Counted from the stretch's first letter, positions 1-6,946 are shown. The stretch: DNA of 17,716 nt from JAWKHR01 sp041394725 (GCA_041394725.1 JAWKHR010000082.1:1-17716); one strand, 5' to 3'. Program-made: numbers and translations. Notes: generated from the letters alone by a model not told the origin.

Positions 1-627
1 CATCAGCGGCAGCGACACGCCCTTCTCGGCCTGGACCTCCTCGATCGCGACGATCGCCGCCTTCGCGTTCAGCGTGTCGAAGATCGTCTCGAGCAGCAGC
101 AGGTCCGCGCCGCCGTCCACCAGCCCCCGGACCTGGTCGGCGTACGCGGCGCGCAGCTGGTCGAACGTGATGGCCCGGCGCGCCGGGTCGTTGACGTCGG
201 GCGAGATCGACAGCGTCCGGTTCGCCGGGCCGATGGACCCGGCGACGAAGCGCGGGCGGTCCGGCGTCTTCGCCGTCTGCTCGTCGGCGGCCTCGCGCGC
301 GATCCGCGCGCCGGCCGCGTTGATCTCGTAGACCAGCGGCTCGAGCGCGTAGTCGGCCTGCGACACCGCGTTGCCGTTGAACGTGTTGGTCTCGATGATG
401 TCGGCGCCCGCGGCCAGGTACTCGCGGTGGATGCCGCCGATGATGCCCGGCTGCGTCAGGACCAGCACGTCGCTGTTGCCCTTCAGGTCGTGCGGGTGCG
501 ACGCGAAGCGCTCGCCGCGGAAGCCGGCCTCGTCCAGCCGGTGACGCTGGATCATCGTGCCCATCGCGCCGTCGAGAATCAGCAGGCGGCGGGCGAGCAG
601 GGCGTCGATGCGTTCGGTGGGGGTCAC
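1..627 (-). CDS. metH: Methionine synthase (cobalamin-dependent), N-terminal part, cut by window edge
   Basis: MetH transfers a methyl group from 5-methyltetrahydrofolate to homocysteine in the cytoplasm to make methionine. The 209 codons visible here are the start of the homocysteine S-methyltransferase barrel. I read DGAMGTMIQ at about residues 19-27, IIETNTFNGN at 77-86, FVAGSIGP at 127-134 and LLLLETIFDTLNAK at 176-189, all hallmark MetH segments. The zinc-binding cysteines and the folate, cobalamin and reactivation domains would lie beyond position 1 and cannot be seen. The start is a GTG at 627-625 that overlaps the stop of the upstream regulator gene as GTGA, so the two are very probably translationally coupled. 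A stand-alone homocysteine methyltransferase (BHMT or MmuM type) is possible, since only the first domain is visible, but the sequence looks most like MetH. Confidence 0.9.
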   Translation of the reverse strand, partial: MTPTERIDALLARRLLILDGAMGTMIQRHRLDEAGFRGERFASHPHDLKGNSDVLVLTQPGIIGGIHREYLAAGADIIETNTFNGNAVSQADYALEPLVYEINAAGARIAREAADEQTAKTPDRPRFVAGSIGPANRTLSISPDVNDPARRAITFDQLRAAYADQVRGLVDGGADLLLLETIFDTLNAKAAIVAIEEVQAEKGVSLPLM

Positions 628-1613
628 GCGGTCTCCTCGGTGGGCGGGCGGCGCCGGCGCGGGGCCGGCCGGCCCGCGGGGGACTCGCCCGCGGTGCCGC
701 TCGCAATCAGCACGGTGAATGGGTCGCCGGCGCGCCGGGTGCCGACCCGGACGTCCACGCCGGTGAAGCCGGCGCCGGCCACGAGCGCCCGCAATTCGTC
801 GTCGCCAAAGCCGAGCCAGCGATCGCCCAGCTTCTGCGCGACCCAGCCTTCCTCGTGCGCGCGCAGGTCGAGCGCCACCAGGCGCCCGCCAGGTCGCAGG
901 ATGCGCCGGGCCTCGGCCAGCGCGCGGTCCGGGTGCTCGGCGTGGTGCAGCGCCTGGGACAGGAGCGCGACGTCCACGGTCGCGTCGCCGAGCGGCAGAT
1001 GCTCCAGCTCGCCGCGCTTCCAGGTCACGTTGCGGATCCGTCGGCGACGCGCCAGCGCCCGTGCCCGCGCGAGGACGTCGGCCGAGCGGTCGACCGCGAT
1101 CACGCGGCGGGCCCAGCGGGCGGCCTCGAGCGTCAGGTAGCCCTCGCCGCAGCCCAGGTCGGCCACGTCGACGGCCGGCAGCAGGAACGCCATCGCCCGC
1201 GACCAGGCCGCCCAGCTGCGGCCGGGCACGAGCTGCCGGCGCTCGTCGCCCGCGCCGTGCTGGGCGAAGTTCTCCTTCCGGAGGCGCCGGATCTCCTCCA
1301 GCCGCGCGTCATCGGCCCGGCGTTCCGGTCCGCCGGCGTCGAACGTCCGCCGGAGCCAGGCCCAGAATCCGTCGTCGGCCGCCCCGCCGGCCTCGACCTG
1401 GTCGGACAGGCGGTACCAGGTGAACGCGCCGGCGCGCTGCTCGACGACGAGCCCGGCCTCGCGGAGCAGGCCCAGGTGACGCGACACGCCCGACTGCGCC
1501 ACCCCGAGGACCGCGGTCAGCTCCGACACGTTCAGGGGCTCCCGGGCCAGCAGGCGCAGCAGGCGCAGGCGCGTGTCGTCCCCGAGGAGACGGAGGAGCG
1601 GCGCGACGGACAT
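624..1613 (-). CDS. ArsR-family regulator fused to a SAM-dependent methyltransferase domain
   Basis: This 329-residue protein (numbered from the ATG at 1613) has an N-terminal ArsR winged helix, about residues 4-70, with the recognition-helix stretch QSGVSRHLGLLREAGL. A class I methyltransferase fold follows at about 145-305, with an intact SAM motif (DLGCGEGYLTLEAA near 152), an acidic residue after the second strand (VIAVDRS) and LRPGGRLVALDL. The same fusion is known next to methionine-cycle genes, and the proteobacterial regulator SahR (from memory) senses S-adenosylhomocysteine; a comparable role here is inferred from the fusion and from the 4-nt GTGA overlap with metH. A GTG immediately upstream (1616) could also start it. 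I prefer the ATG because a TAGATT hexamer lies exactly 6 nt before it, the leaderless pattern seen at other genes here. The C-terminal 25 residues are Pro/Arg-rich and look disordered. Confidence 0.9.
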   Translation of the reverse strand: MSVAPLLRLLGDDTRLRLLRLLAREPLNVSELTAVLGVAQSGVSRHLGLLREAGLVVEQRAGAFTWYRLSDQVEAGGAADDGFWAWLRRTFDAGGPERRADDARLEEIRRLRKENFAQHGAGDERRQLVPGRSWAAWSRAMAFLLPAVDVADLGCGEGYLTLEAARWARRVIAVDRSADVLARARALARRRRIRNVTWKRGELEHLPLGDATVDVALLSQALHHAEHPDRALAEARRILRPGGRLVALDLRAHEEGWVAQKLGDRWLGFGDDELRALVAGAGFTGVDVRVGTRRAGDPFTVLIASGTAGESPAGRPAPRRRRPPTEETA

Positions 1614-1640
1614 CACATAAATCTATATATACGGATGGAT
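1614..1640 (-). promoter_or_regulatory. Promoter and candidate operator of the regulator-metH operon
   Basis: A strikingly AT-rich patch in a roughly 70% GC region. On the minus strand TAGATT (1625-1620) is a good -10 hexamer placed 6 nt before the ATG at 1613. It overlaps an imperfect inverted repeat at 1621-1636 (plus strand ATCTATATATACGGAT) in which 12 of 16 positions are symmetric, with ATC/GAT ends. The overlap with the promoter suits autorepression by the adjacent ArsR-type protein. Binding is inferred, not shown. Confidence 0.5.
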
Positions 1641-1747
1641 TGATGCAAGATCGGCCCTCGCGAGCGTCCGGTGCGCGGGCCACCGGGACGTACCCGGGCG
1701 ACGAGCCCGCCAGGTCGGTTTCCCGGCACGACGGGCATCGCCTCGCC

Positions 1748-1753
1748 TACAAT
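1748..1753 (+). promoter_or_regulatory. -10 element (TACAAT) of the symporter gene
   Basis: TACAAT lies 10 nt before the ATG at 1764, giving an expected mRNA leader of only a few nucleotides. No Shine-Dalgarno precedes the ATG and no convincing -35 hexamer is seen at the usual distance. The rest of the gap from 1641 to 1747 holds only a small inverted repeat (CCGGG arms at 1683-1697) and no gene I can support. Confidence 0.45.
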
Positions 1754-1763
1754 CGCCAGCGCC

Positions 1764-3104
1764 ATGACGACCCTCGCCGACCTCAATTCGCTCGTGAACG
1801 GTTACGTCTGGGGCCTGCCGATGATCGCGTTGCTCATCGGCACCGGCATCCTGCTGACGGTGCTCACCGGCGTGGTGCAGGTGCGCTACCTGGGCCGCGC
1901 GCTCCGCGAGGTGCTCGGGCGGCTGACCCAGAGCGGCGGCGGCGAGGGCAGCGTCCGGCCGTTCCAGGCGGTGGCCACCGCGCTGGCCTCGACGGTCGGC
2001 GTGGGCAACATCGCGGGCGTCGCCACGGCGATCTCGATCGGCGGCCCGGGCGCGCTCTTCTGGCTCTGGGTCTCCGGCGTGCTGGGCATGTGCACGAAGT
2101 ACGCGGAGATCGTCGTCGCGCTCCACTACCGGGCGCGCGACGCCTCGGGCACGATGCGCGGCGGCGCGATGTACGTCCTGAAGAATGGCCTCCGGCTGCC
2201 GTGGCTCGGGGCCATCTTCGCGCTGCTGACGTCGCTCGCGGCGTTCGGCATCGGCAACATGGTGCAGGCGAACTCGGTCGCCGACTCGCTGCGCGCCTCG
2301 TTCGGCATCGCGCCCTCGACGACCGGCCTCGTCCTCGTGGCCATCACGGCGCTGGTGATTCTCGGCGGCATCCGCCGCATCGGACAGGTCACCGAGTTCC
2401 TCGTGCCGTTCATGGCGATCCTGTACCTCGGCGGCGGCCTGTTCGTGCTGCTGCGCTACGCGGGCGAGATCCCCGCGGCCCTCGGCCTGGTCTTCGAGGG
2501 GGCATTCACGGGCAGCGCGGCGGTCGGCGGCTTCGCCGGCAGCACGATTGCGATGGCGCTGCGCTACGGCATCGCGCGCGGCCTGTTCTCGAACGAGGCC
2601 GGCCTCGGCAGCGCCCCGATGGTGCACGCGGCGGCCGACACGGATCACCCGGTGCGCCAGGGGCTCTACGGCATCTTCGAGGTGTTCGTGGACACGCTGC
2701 TCATCTGCACGACCACGGGCCTCGTGATCCTCGTGACGGGCACCTGGTCCACCGGCGCCACGGGCGCGGCTCTTTCGGCCCAGGCCTTCGAGACCGGCCT
2801 GCCCGGCGCGTGGGGCGACATTGTCGTCACGTCGGGCATCCTGTTGTTCTCGTTCTCGACGCTGGTCGGCTGGAGCTACTACGGCGAGACCGGCATCGTG
2901 TACCTGCTCGGCGCGCGGGCGGCGCTGCCGTACCGGCTCGCCTGGCTGGTGTTCATCTTTCTCGGCGCCACCGGGTCGCTGCACCTCATCTGGGACGTCG
3001 CGGACACGCTGAACGGGCTGATGGCCATCCCGAACCTGATCGCGGTCCTCGGGTCGATTCCGCTGCTGCTGAGACTCCAGCGCGAGTTCTTCTCTCGCCG
3101 GTGA
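1764..3104 (+). CDS. Sodium:alanine symporter (AGCS family)
   Basis: A 446-residue inner-membrane carrier that takes up alanine or glycine with Na+ (or H+). The family signature around GGPGALFWLW lies at residues 93-102, preceded by STVGVGNIAGVATAIS. A second diagnostic block, LFSNEAGLGSAPMVHAAA, lies near 275-292. About ten or eleven hydrophobic segments are evident and the length is usual for the family. An open frame extends upstream to 1671, but the ATG at 1764 is chosen because the upstream residues are Pro/Arg-rich and unlike the family, while from 1764 the protein starts with the typical short polar lead and first membrane helix. The next gene begins inside its stop codon (GTGA overlap). 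The exact amino acid carried cannot be told from sequence alone. Confidence 0.93.
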   Translation: MTTLADLNSLVNGYVWGLPMIALLIGTGILLTVLTGVVQVRYLGRALREVLGRLTQSGGGEGSVRPFQAVATALASTVGVGNIAGVATAISIGGPGALFWLWVSGVLGMCTKYAEIVVALHYRARDASGTMRGGAMYVLKNGLRLPWLGAIFALLTSLAAFGIGNMVQANSVADSLRASFGIAPSTTGLVLVAITALVILGGIRRIGQVTEFLVPFMAILYLGGGLFVLLRYAGEIPAALGLVFEGAFTGSAAVGGFAGSTIAMALRYGIARGLFSNEAGLGSAPMVHAAADTDHPVRQGLYGIFEVFVDTLLICTTTGLVILVTGTWSTGATGAALSAQAFETGLPGAWGDIVVTSGILLFSFSTLVGWSYYGETGIVYLLGARAALPYRLAWLVFIFLGATGSLHLIWDVADTLNGLMAIPNLIAVLGSIPLLLRLQREFFSRR

Positions 3105-3769
3105 CATCGGCGATGGCGCACGGCCCGATCCGGCACCATCCCGCGGCCGACGCCGGAGCGCCCGTCCTGGTCTTCGGCCATGGTGCCGGCGCCGGACACG
3201 ATCACCCGTGGATCCGCCGCGTGGCCGCCGGCCTGGCCGCGCGTGGCATCGCGGTGGCGACGTTCGACTTCCCGTACCGCGCCGAGGGCCGGAAACTGCC
3301 CGACAAGGGCCCGGTCCTCGAGGAGGCGTTCGCGTCGGCCTGGCGCGAGGTGGCGGCGGGCGCCGCGGGCGTCCCGCTGTTGGCGGGCGGCAAGTCGATG
3401 GGCGGGCGCATCGCGTCACAGGCCGCGGCCGGCGGCGCCCTCGTGCCCGCCCCGGCGGGCCTCGTCTTCTTCGGTTATCCGCTGCACCCGCCGGGACGAC
3501 CGGCGCAGCGCCGCGATCGCCATCTGCCGTCGATCACGGCGCCGCTCTGCTTCCTGCACGGCACGCGCGATCCCTTCGGCACTCCCGAGGAGATGCAGGC
3601 GCTCGTCTCGACGCTGCCGCTCGCGACACTCGCGCTGTTCGAGGACGGTGACCACTCGCTCGTCGCGCGGAAGCGGCAGGATCCGGACGGCCGGCTGCTC
3701 GACCGCGCGCTGGACGTCGCGGCGGCGTGGATGCTGCGGGTGACCGGTCGGGGTCCGTCGTCCGCCTAG
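3101..3769 (+). CDS. KANL3/Tex30-like alpha/beta hydrolase
   Basis: A 222-residue cytoplasmic alpha/beta hydrolase of the family shared with eukaryotic KANL3/Tex30 (dienelactone-hydrolase-like); substrates of the bacterial members are not known to me. Numbered from the ATG at 3113, it shows the oxyanion loop FGHGAGAGHDHPW (21-33), the nucleophile elbow GGKSMGGR with Ser95, an acid in HGTRDPFG (Asp153) and the histidine in DGDHSL (His181), so the triad looks complete. The start is ambiguous. The GTG at 3101 overlaps the symporter stop as GTGA and gives four extra residues, while the ATG at 3113 also fits. I chose 3101 because overlapping GTGA junctions occur elsewhere in the window and neither start has a Shine-Dalgarno. 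Co-expression with the symporter is likely but no functional link is obvious. Confidence 0.85.
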   Translation: MTSAMAHGPIRHHPAADAGAPVLVFGHGAGAGHDHPWIRRVAAGLAARGIAVATFDFPYRAEGRKLPDKGPVLEEAFASAWREVAAGAAGVPLLAGGKSMGGRIASQAAAGGALVPAPAGLVFFGYPLHPPGRPAQRRDRHLPSITAPLCFLHGTRDPFGTPEEMQALVSTLPLATLALFEDGDHSLVARKRQDPDGRLLDRALDVAAAWMLRVTGRGPSSA

Positions 3770-3776
3770 CTAGGCG
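3765..3776. other. Perfect palindrome holding both stop codons of convergent genes
   Basis: GCCTAGCTAGGC is a perfect 12-bp palindrome. The TAG of the plus-strand hydrolase (3767-3769) directly abuts the TAG of the minus-strand hydrolase (3772-3770), so the convergent genes end with zero spacing. No separate terminator is visible between them. Confidence 0.8.
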
Positions 3777-4429
3777 CGCGCGACCGGAAGCGCGGCCAGC
3801 CAGCGGCCAGCCGCCGCGCGGAACTCCCCGGTCCACTCATGGCCGCCGGCAAACCGCACCAGTTCCTGCGGCGCGCCCATCGTGGTGAGCGCGGCGAGGT
3901 CGGCCGCGACCTTGTCGGGCGTGTACCAGTGTTCCCGATCGCCAACGCCGATGAGCACGGGCGGCCAGAGGCGCGCCGGCACGCCGGCCGACCTCAGCTC
4001 CGGCGGCAGGTCGCCGCCGAGCGCGATGATGCCGTGCGCGTCGCGCCGGCCGAGCCGAGCGGCGCGGTAGGCCATCGAGGCCCCCTGCGAGAACCCGGCG
4101 AACACGAGCCGACCGGCCGAGGGCGCCACCGCGTCGAGCGCCCGGTCTACGTACGCGACGTTGTCCGCGATCGCCGCGTCGCGGTCCTGTCGCGTCATCC
4201 AGCTCGCGACGACGTGCTGGTCCCGGGTGTAGAAGCGATGCAGGCCCTGGACGCCGACCCGCGTCCAGCGGTCGATGCCGGGAATCCCGGCGACGTCGGC
4301 GAGGATCTGCGCGGCGTCCTGCGCGTAGCCGTGGAAGAGGACCAGGCATCCGTCCGGAACGGCCACGGCCGCGTCCTCGACGAGGACGCGGCCGTGGATG
4401 GGAGTCTCGATCGACAGCGTGCGCGTCAC
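3770..4429 (-). CDS. Alpha/beta hydrolase, phospholipase/carboxylesterase type
   Basis: A 219-residue serine hydrolase resembling the phospholipase/carboxylesterase (Abhydrolase_2) group. The visible elements are the oxyanion-hole segment LVLFHGYAQDA (29-39), the nucleophile elbow FAGFSQGASM with Ser114, Asp164 in GVGDREHWYTPDKV and His197 in FAGGHEW, in the order and spacing of a complete triad. There is no signal peptide, so it is probably cytoplasmic. Substrate is unknown; small carboxylic esters are the family norm. The start is a GTG at 4429, with TAAGCT exactly 6 nt upstream and no Shine-Dalgarno, which suggests its own leaderless transcript even though it lies only 55 bp downstream of the TonB receptor gene on the same strand. 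It is not closely related in sequence to the hydrolase it converges with. Confidence 0.88.
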   Translation of the reverse strand: MTRTLSIETPIHGRVLVEDAAVAVPDGCLVLFHGYAQDAAQILADVAGIPGIDRWTRVGVQGLHRFYTRDQHVVASWMTRQDRDAAIADNVAYVDRALDAVAPSAGRLVFAGFSQGASMAYRAARLGRRDAHGIIALGGDLPPELRSAGVPARLWPPVLIGVGDREHWYTPDKVAADLAALTTMGAPQELVRFAGGHEWTGEFRAAAGRWLAALPVARA

Positions 4430-4435
4430 GCCGAC

Positions 4436-4441
4436 AGCTTA
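4436..4441 (-). promoter_or_regulatory. -10-like hexamer (TAAGCT) 6 nt before the GTG start
   Basis: On the minus strand TAAGCT is followed by GTCGGC and then the GTG start at 4429. The spacing equals that seen before the M3 peptidase and the regulator gene. It is a weak hexamer on its own, and the shared geometry is the argument. Confidence 0.35.
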
Positions 4442-4468
4442 CGACACTGCGGCATCACGGCCGAGCCG

Positions 4469-4483
4469 GCCGGACGTTCCGGC
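4469..4483 (-). terminator. Stem-loop directly after the TonB receptor gene
   Basis: GCCGGA and TCCGGC form a perfect 6-bp stem with a 3-nt loop, starting 1 nt after the receptor stop codon. No T-run follows on the minus strand, so it is at best a weak or Rho-assisted terminator, or an mRNA 3' end stabiliser between two same-strand genes. Confidence 0.3.
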
Positions 4484-4484
4484 G

Positions 4485-6599
4485 TCAGAAGCGGATGCCG
4501 AACGTCAGCCGGGCCTCGCGGGCCGTCATCCGGTAGTACTGCGCGTCGCCGACCTCGCTCTCGGAGATCACGTCGCGCGCGTCGGTCAGGTTGCGGCCGT
4601 CGAGCCGGAGCTCGTACCGGTCGAACCGGTAGCCGACGCCGATGTCGAGCGTGGTGAAGGCATCGGCCAGCGCCCGGTTGCGCTTGTCCATGTACCGGTC
4701 GCCCGTGTACTTGATGACGATGCTGCCGAACACGCCCTCGGCCGGCGTGTAGAAGCCACCGACCGTGAACAGGTGCCGCGGCGACATCTCGAAGCGGTTG
4801 CCGGCGAGCTGGGTGACCACGCCGTCGAACGACTGCGCGAAGTCCACGAACCGCGCGTTGTGGAAGCTGTAGGTCGCCCGGCCCGACACGTGATTCCGCA
4901 TCCGCACGTCGGTCGCGAGCTCGAGACCCTGGAACCGGGTCTCGCCGGCGTTGAGCAGCGCCGGCAGGCCGTTGACCACCGTGGACGTGACGAGGTTGGT
5001 GAAGTTCATCCGGAATACGCTGGCCTCGAAGTCCACCTGGCCGTCCATCATCCGCGCTTTCACGCCGCCCTCGAGGCTCTGCGACGTCTCGGGATCCAGC
5101 AGGCCGCCCTCTTCCTCGCCCTCGCCGAGACCGAAGTCGAACACGGCCGGCTTGAACGTGTTGCGGTAGTTGGCGAACGCGCGGACGTGGTTCGTGCCCT
5201 GTTCCCAGAGCGACACCAGCACGCCGACGCTGCCGCTCGGCCGGACGTTGGTCTGCGTGTCCTGGCCTTCGTCCTTCGGCGCGGCGCCCTCCTCCTCGCC
5301 CTCCTCGCGTTCCTCGTTCGTGATGTTCAGGCGCAGGCCGCCGGACACGGTGACCTTCGTCGTCGGCCGCCACTCGACCAGGCCGTAGCCGCCGAAGAAG
5401 TCCCGGCGGTCGTCGGATCCGATCGGCAGGTCCGTCGGCTGCGTCACCGACGTGGCGACGATGCCGCTGAGCGGCACGGTGTAGTCGAACACCTCACCCT
5501 TGGAGTCGCCGTTGCCGTGCAGCCAGTCCGCCCCGGCCACGAACCGGACGTTGTGCCGCTCGGGCCAGGCCAGGTGCGCGTCCACGTAGAGATCGGTCTG
5601 ATCGATCTTCTGGCGGAACCCGACGGCGTTGTCCGGACCGGGCGCGACCTCGGCGAGGTAGCCGCGGAAGTTGTCGTTGCCGGTGTGCGAGAACGACGCG
5701 GTGATGCCGAGGCGCTTGTCGGTGCCAATCGACCGCTCGGATCCGTAGCTGACCGCGAACCGGTTCTGGTTCAGGAACGCGCCCTCCGGGTTGTGGTTCG
5801 CGTCGATGGGCACGAGCGGCGAAAGCGAGGTACCCTGCCGCGGATGCGGGCTCGCCGGATCCTGGCGCAGGATGTTCAGGTCGGCCATGAACCACGTGCG
5901 GTTGTCGCCGTCGGTCTTCGCCGTGCGCCACAGCACGTGGCCGCGGCCGAACGACGTGCGGTCGTCCTTGAAGCCCTGCCGGTCGAAATCGGCGCTCAGC
6001 CGCGATTTCCAGCTGGCGCCGGTCGGCACGGGCACGTCCACGGCGAGACCGCCCGTGCCGTAGTTGCCGCCGTAGAGCGACGCGTACCGGCTGGTCGCCG
6101 CCGCCGCCGTGTGCACGACGTGGATGACGCCCACGAACGACGTGGCGCCGAAGGTCACCGGCGCCGGCCCGCGGAGGATCTCGACGCGCGCAACGTCGCG
6201 CAGGCTGAGCGAGGTCAGCGCCGGATTGAACGCGCCGCCCCACGGCACGTCGTCGACGACGAGCAGGAAGGCGTCGAACTCGCGCAGCCCCCAGAACTCG
6301 GGCACCGCGCCGGCCGGCCCGGCATCTCCGCCCGGCGCGATGGCCACGCCGGCGGCCAGCGCCAGCGCGTCCTTGAGGGACGTGGCGCCGAGGTTGCGGA
6401 GGTCCTCGCCGGTCAGGATCTCGACCGACGTGGGCACGTCATGGGGAGCTTCAGGCAGCCGGGTGGCGACCACCTGGACGGTCTCGCTGACCACGGGCCT
6501 CTGGGACGACCCGGAAGACTGTGTCTGGGCCCCGGCCGCGCCGGGCACGAGGATGGCCGCCACACAGGCAGCACTGGCAATGAAGGCGAGTGAACGCAT
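4485..6599 (-). CDS. TonB-dependent outer-membrane receptor
   Basis: A 704-residue outer-membrane active transporter. A signal peptide is clear (MRSLAFIASAACVAAIL, cut near AGAQ, residue 24). A TonB-box-like stretch ETVQVVATR follows at about 39-47. The plug domain runs from about 55 to 160 (TSVEILTGEDLRNLGATSL, then VEILRGPAPVTFGATSFVGV). The rest is a 22-strand-type barrel ending in RLTFGIRF, with the terminal aromatic expected of outer-membrane proteins. The plug lacks an N-terminal signalling or carboxypeptidase-like extension. Two predicted loops are exceptionally acidic (about 427-447 and 488-503). The substrate is unknown; the acidic loops could mean a cation or metal chelate, but that is inference. 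A hydrolase gene lies 55 bp downstream. Upstream, a -10-like TAGAGT sits 9 nt from the ATG and an inverted repeat lies just beyond it. Confidence 0.92.
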   Translation of the reverse strand: MRSLAFIASAACVAAILVPGAAGAQTQSSGSSQRPVVSETVQVVATRLPEAPHDVPTSVEILTGEDLRNLGATSLKDALALAAGVAIAPGGDAGPAGAVPEFWGLREFDAFLLVVDDVPWGGAFNPALTSLSLRDVARVEILRGPAPVTFGATSFVGVIHVVHTAAAATSRYASLYGGNYGTGGLAVDVPVPTGASWKSRLSADFDRQGFKDDRTSFGRGHVLWRTAKTDGDNRTWFMADLNILRQDPASPHPRQGTSLSPLVPIDANHNPEGAFLNQNRFAVSYGSERSIGTDKRLGITASFSHTGNDNFRGYLAEVAPGPDNAVGFRQKIDQTDLYVDAHLAWPERHNVRFVAGADWLHGNGDSKGEVFDYTVPLSGIVATSVTQPTDLPIGSDDRRDFFGGYGLVEWRPTTKVTVSGGLRLNITNEEREEGEEEGAAPKDEGQDTQTNVRPSGSVGVLVSLWEQGTNHVRAFANYRNTFKPAVFDFGLGEGEEEGGLLDPETSQSLEGGVKARMMDGQVDFEASVFRMNFTNLVTSTVVNGLPALLNAGETRFQGLELATDVRMRNHVSGRATYSFHNARFVDFAQSFDGVVTQLAGNRFEMSPRHLFTVGGFYTPAEGVFGSIVIKYTGDRYMDKRNRALADAFTTLDIGVGYRFDRYELRLDGRNLTDARDVISESEVGDAQYYRMTAREARLTFGIRF

Positions 6600-6608
6600 A
6601 AGTGATTT

Positions 6609-6614
6609 ACTCTA
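6609..6614 (-). promoter_or_regulatory. -10-like hexamer (TAGAGT) of the TonB receptor gene
   Basis: TAGAGT on the minus strand ends 9 nt before the ATG at 6599, giving a very short leader. There is no Shine-Dalgarno in front of this ATG and no clear -35 element. Confidence 0.35.
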
Positions 6615-6629
6615 GAAACTTGTGACAAC

Positions 6630-6649
6630 TACTACCATCGGCAGTAGTA
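6630..6649. promoter_or_regulatory. Inverted repeat (TACTAC / GTAGTA), candidate operator upstream of the TonB receptor gene
   Basis: TACTAC at 6630-6635 and GTAGTA at 6644-6649 are perfect inverted arms around 8 nt. Centred about 40 bp upstream of the receptor ATG, the repeat could be a regulator site controlling substrate-dependent expression. It also lies just before a transposase remnant, so it may instead be insertion-element debris. I do not recognise it as a Fur, Zur, DtxR or NikR site. Confidence 0.35.
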
Positions 6650-6650
6650 A

Positions 6651-6719
6651 AGGGTAGAAGCGAGGATCGCGGATCACGTCTGGAGCATCGAGGAGATCGT
6701 CGGTCTTCCGAAGGACTGA
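6651..6719 (+). pseudogene. Transposase C-terminal remnant
   Basis: In frame from the TAA at 6648-6650 to the TGA at 6717-6719 the plus strand reads RVEARIADHVWSIEEIVGL plus PKD. This matches, from memory, the C-terminus shared by many IS1-like transposases (a TPAMEAG-type stretch, then ADHVWSIEEIV and a few more residues). Only about 22 codons survive, with a stop directly upstream and no start, so it is a decayed 3' end and not a gene. The rest of the element is missing, and no terminal repeats or target duplication can be assigned with confidence. Confidence 0.5.
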
Positions 6720-6722
6720 ATG

Positions 6723-6863
6723 ATGGAGAGCTACCTCATCGGACTGGGAACGATTGCGGCGCTGGCTGCGCTCTCGCTGGTGTGGCAATGGAATTTCGGC
6801 GGCCAGCGTCCGATCAGGTTCGTGTTCCGCGTACTGACCAGGCGCCGACACAAGTCGAACTGA
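6723..6863 (+). CDS. Possible small membrane peptide, unknown function
   Basis: A 46-residue frame starting MESYLIGLG, with one hydrophobic helix (about residues 4-21, ending in VWQWNF) and a strongly basic tail (RPIRF to RRRHKSN). A good Shine-Dalgarno (AAGGA, 6711-6715) lies 7 nt before the ATG at 6723; another ATG at 6720 is only 4 nt away. I do not recognise the sequence. Its start touches the stop of the transposase remnant, so it could be a passenger or chance frame in decaying DNA. Positive-inside topology would put the tail in the cytoplasm. It converges on the VPS10 gene and a strong hairpin follows 33 nt after its stop. Confidence 0.4.
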   Translation: MESYLIGLGTIAALAALSLVWQWNFGGQRPIRFVFRVLTRRRHKSN

Positions 6864-6896
6864 CCCACGACCAGGGCCGGCGCCGGAAACACGAAA

Positions 6897-6922
6897 GGGG
6901 CGATGCCGACAGGCATCGCCCC
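6897..6922 (-). terminator. Strong intrinsic terminator of the VPS10/BNR gene
   Basis: GGGGCGATGCC (6897-6907) and GGCATCGCCCC (6912-6922) form a perfect 11-bp stem with a 4-nt loop. On the minus strand the stem is followed by TTTCGTGTTT, a T-rich tail, so it ends the gene whose stop is at 6980. It may also stop plus-strand transcription from the small upstream frame. Confidence 0.75.
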
Positions 6923-6946
6923 CTCCTCGAACCCTGGGACCCAGGC

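Noticed and set aside
1..1640. Possible SAM or cobalamin riboswitch for metH
   Set aside because: The regulator gene lies directly upstream of metH with a 4-nt overlap, and the operon leader is at most a few nucleotides, leaving no room for a riboswitch.
1671..1763. N-terminal extension of the symporter frame from 1671
   Set aside because: The 31 added residues are Arg/Pro/Thr-rich and unlike the family, and they include the TACAAT -10 hexamer. The ATG at 1764 gives the normal N-terminus.
1623..3419. Minus-strand 598-codon frame opposite the symporter gene
   Set aside because: Extremely Arg/Asp/Glu/His-rich antisense frame without any motif. The plus frame is an unmistakable AGCS transporter.
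4398..6593. Open frame of 731 codons on the plus strand opposite the TonB receptor gene
   Set aside because: No domain is recognisable, and the minus strand encodes a full receptor with signal peptide, plug and terminal aromatic residue.
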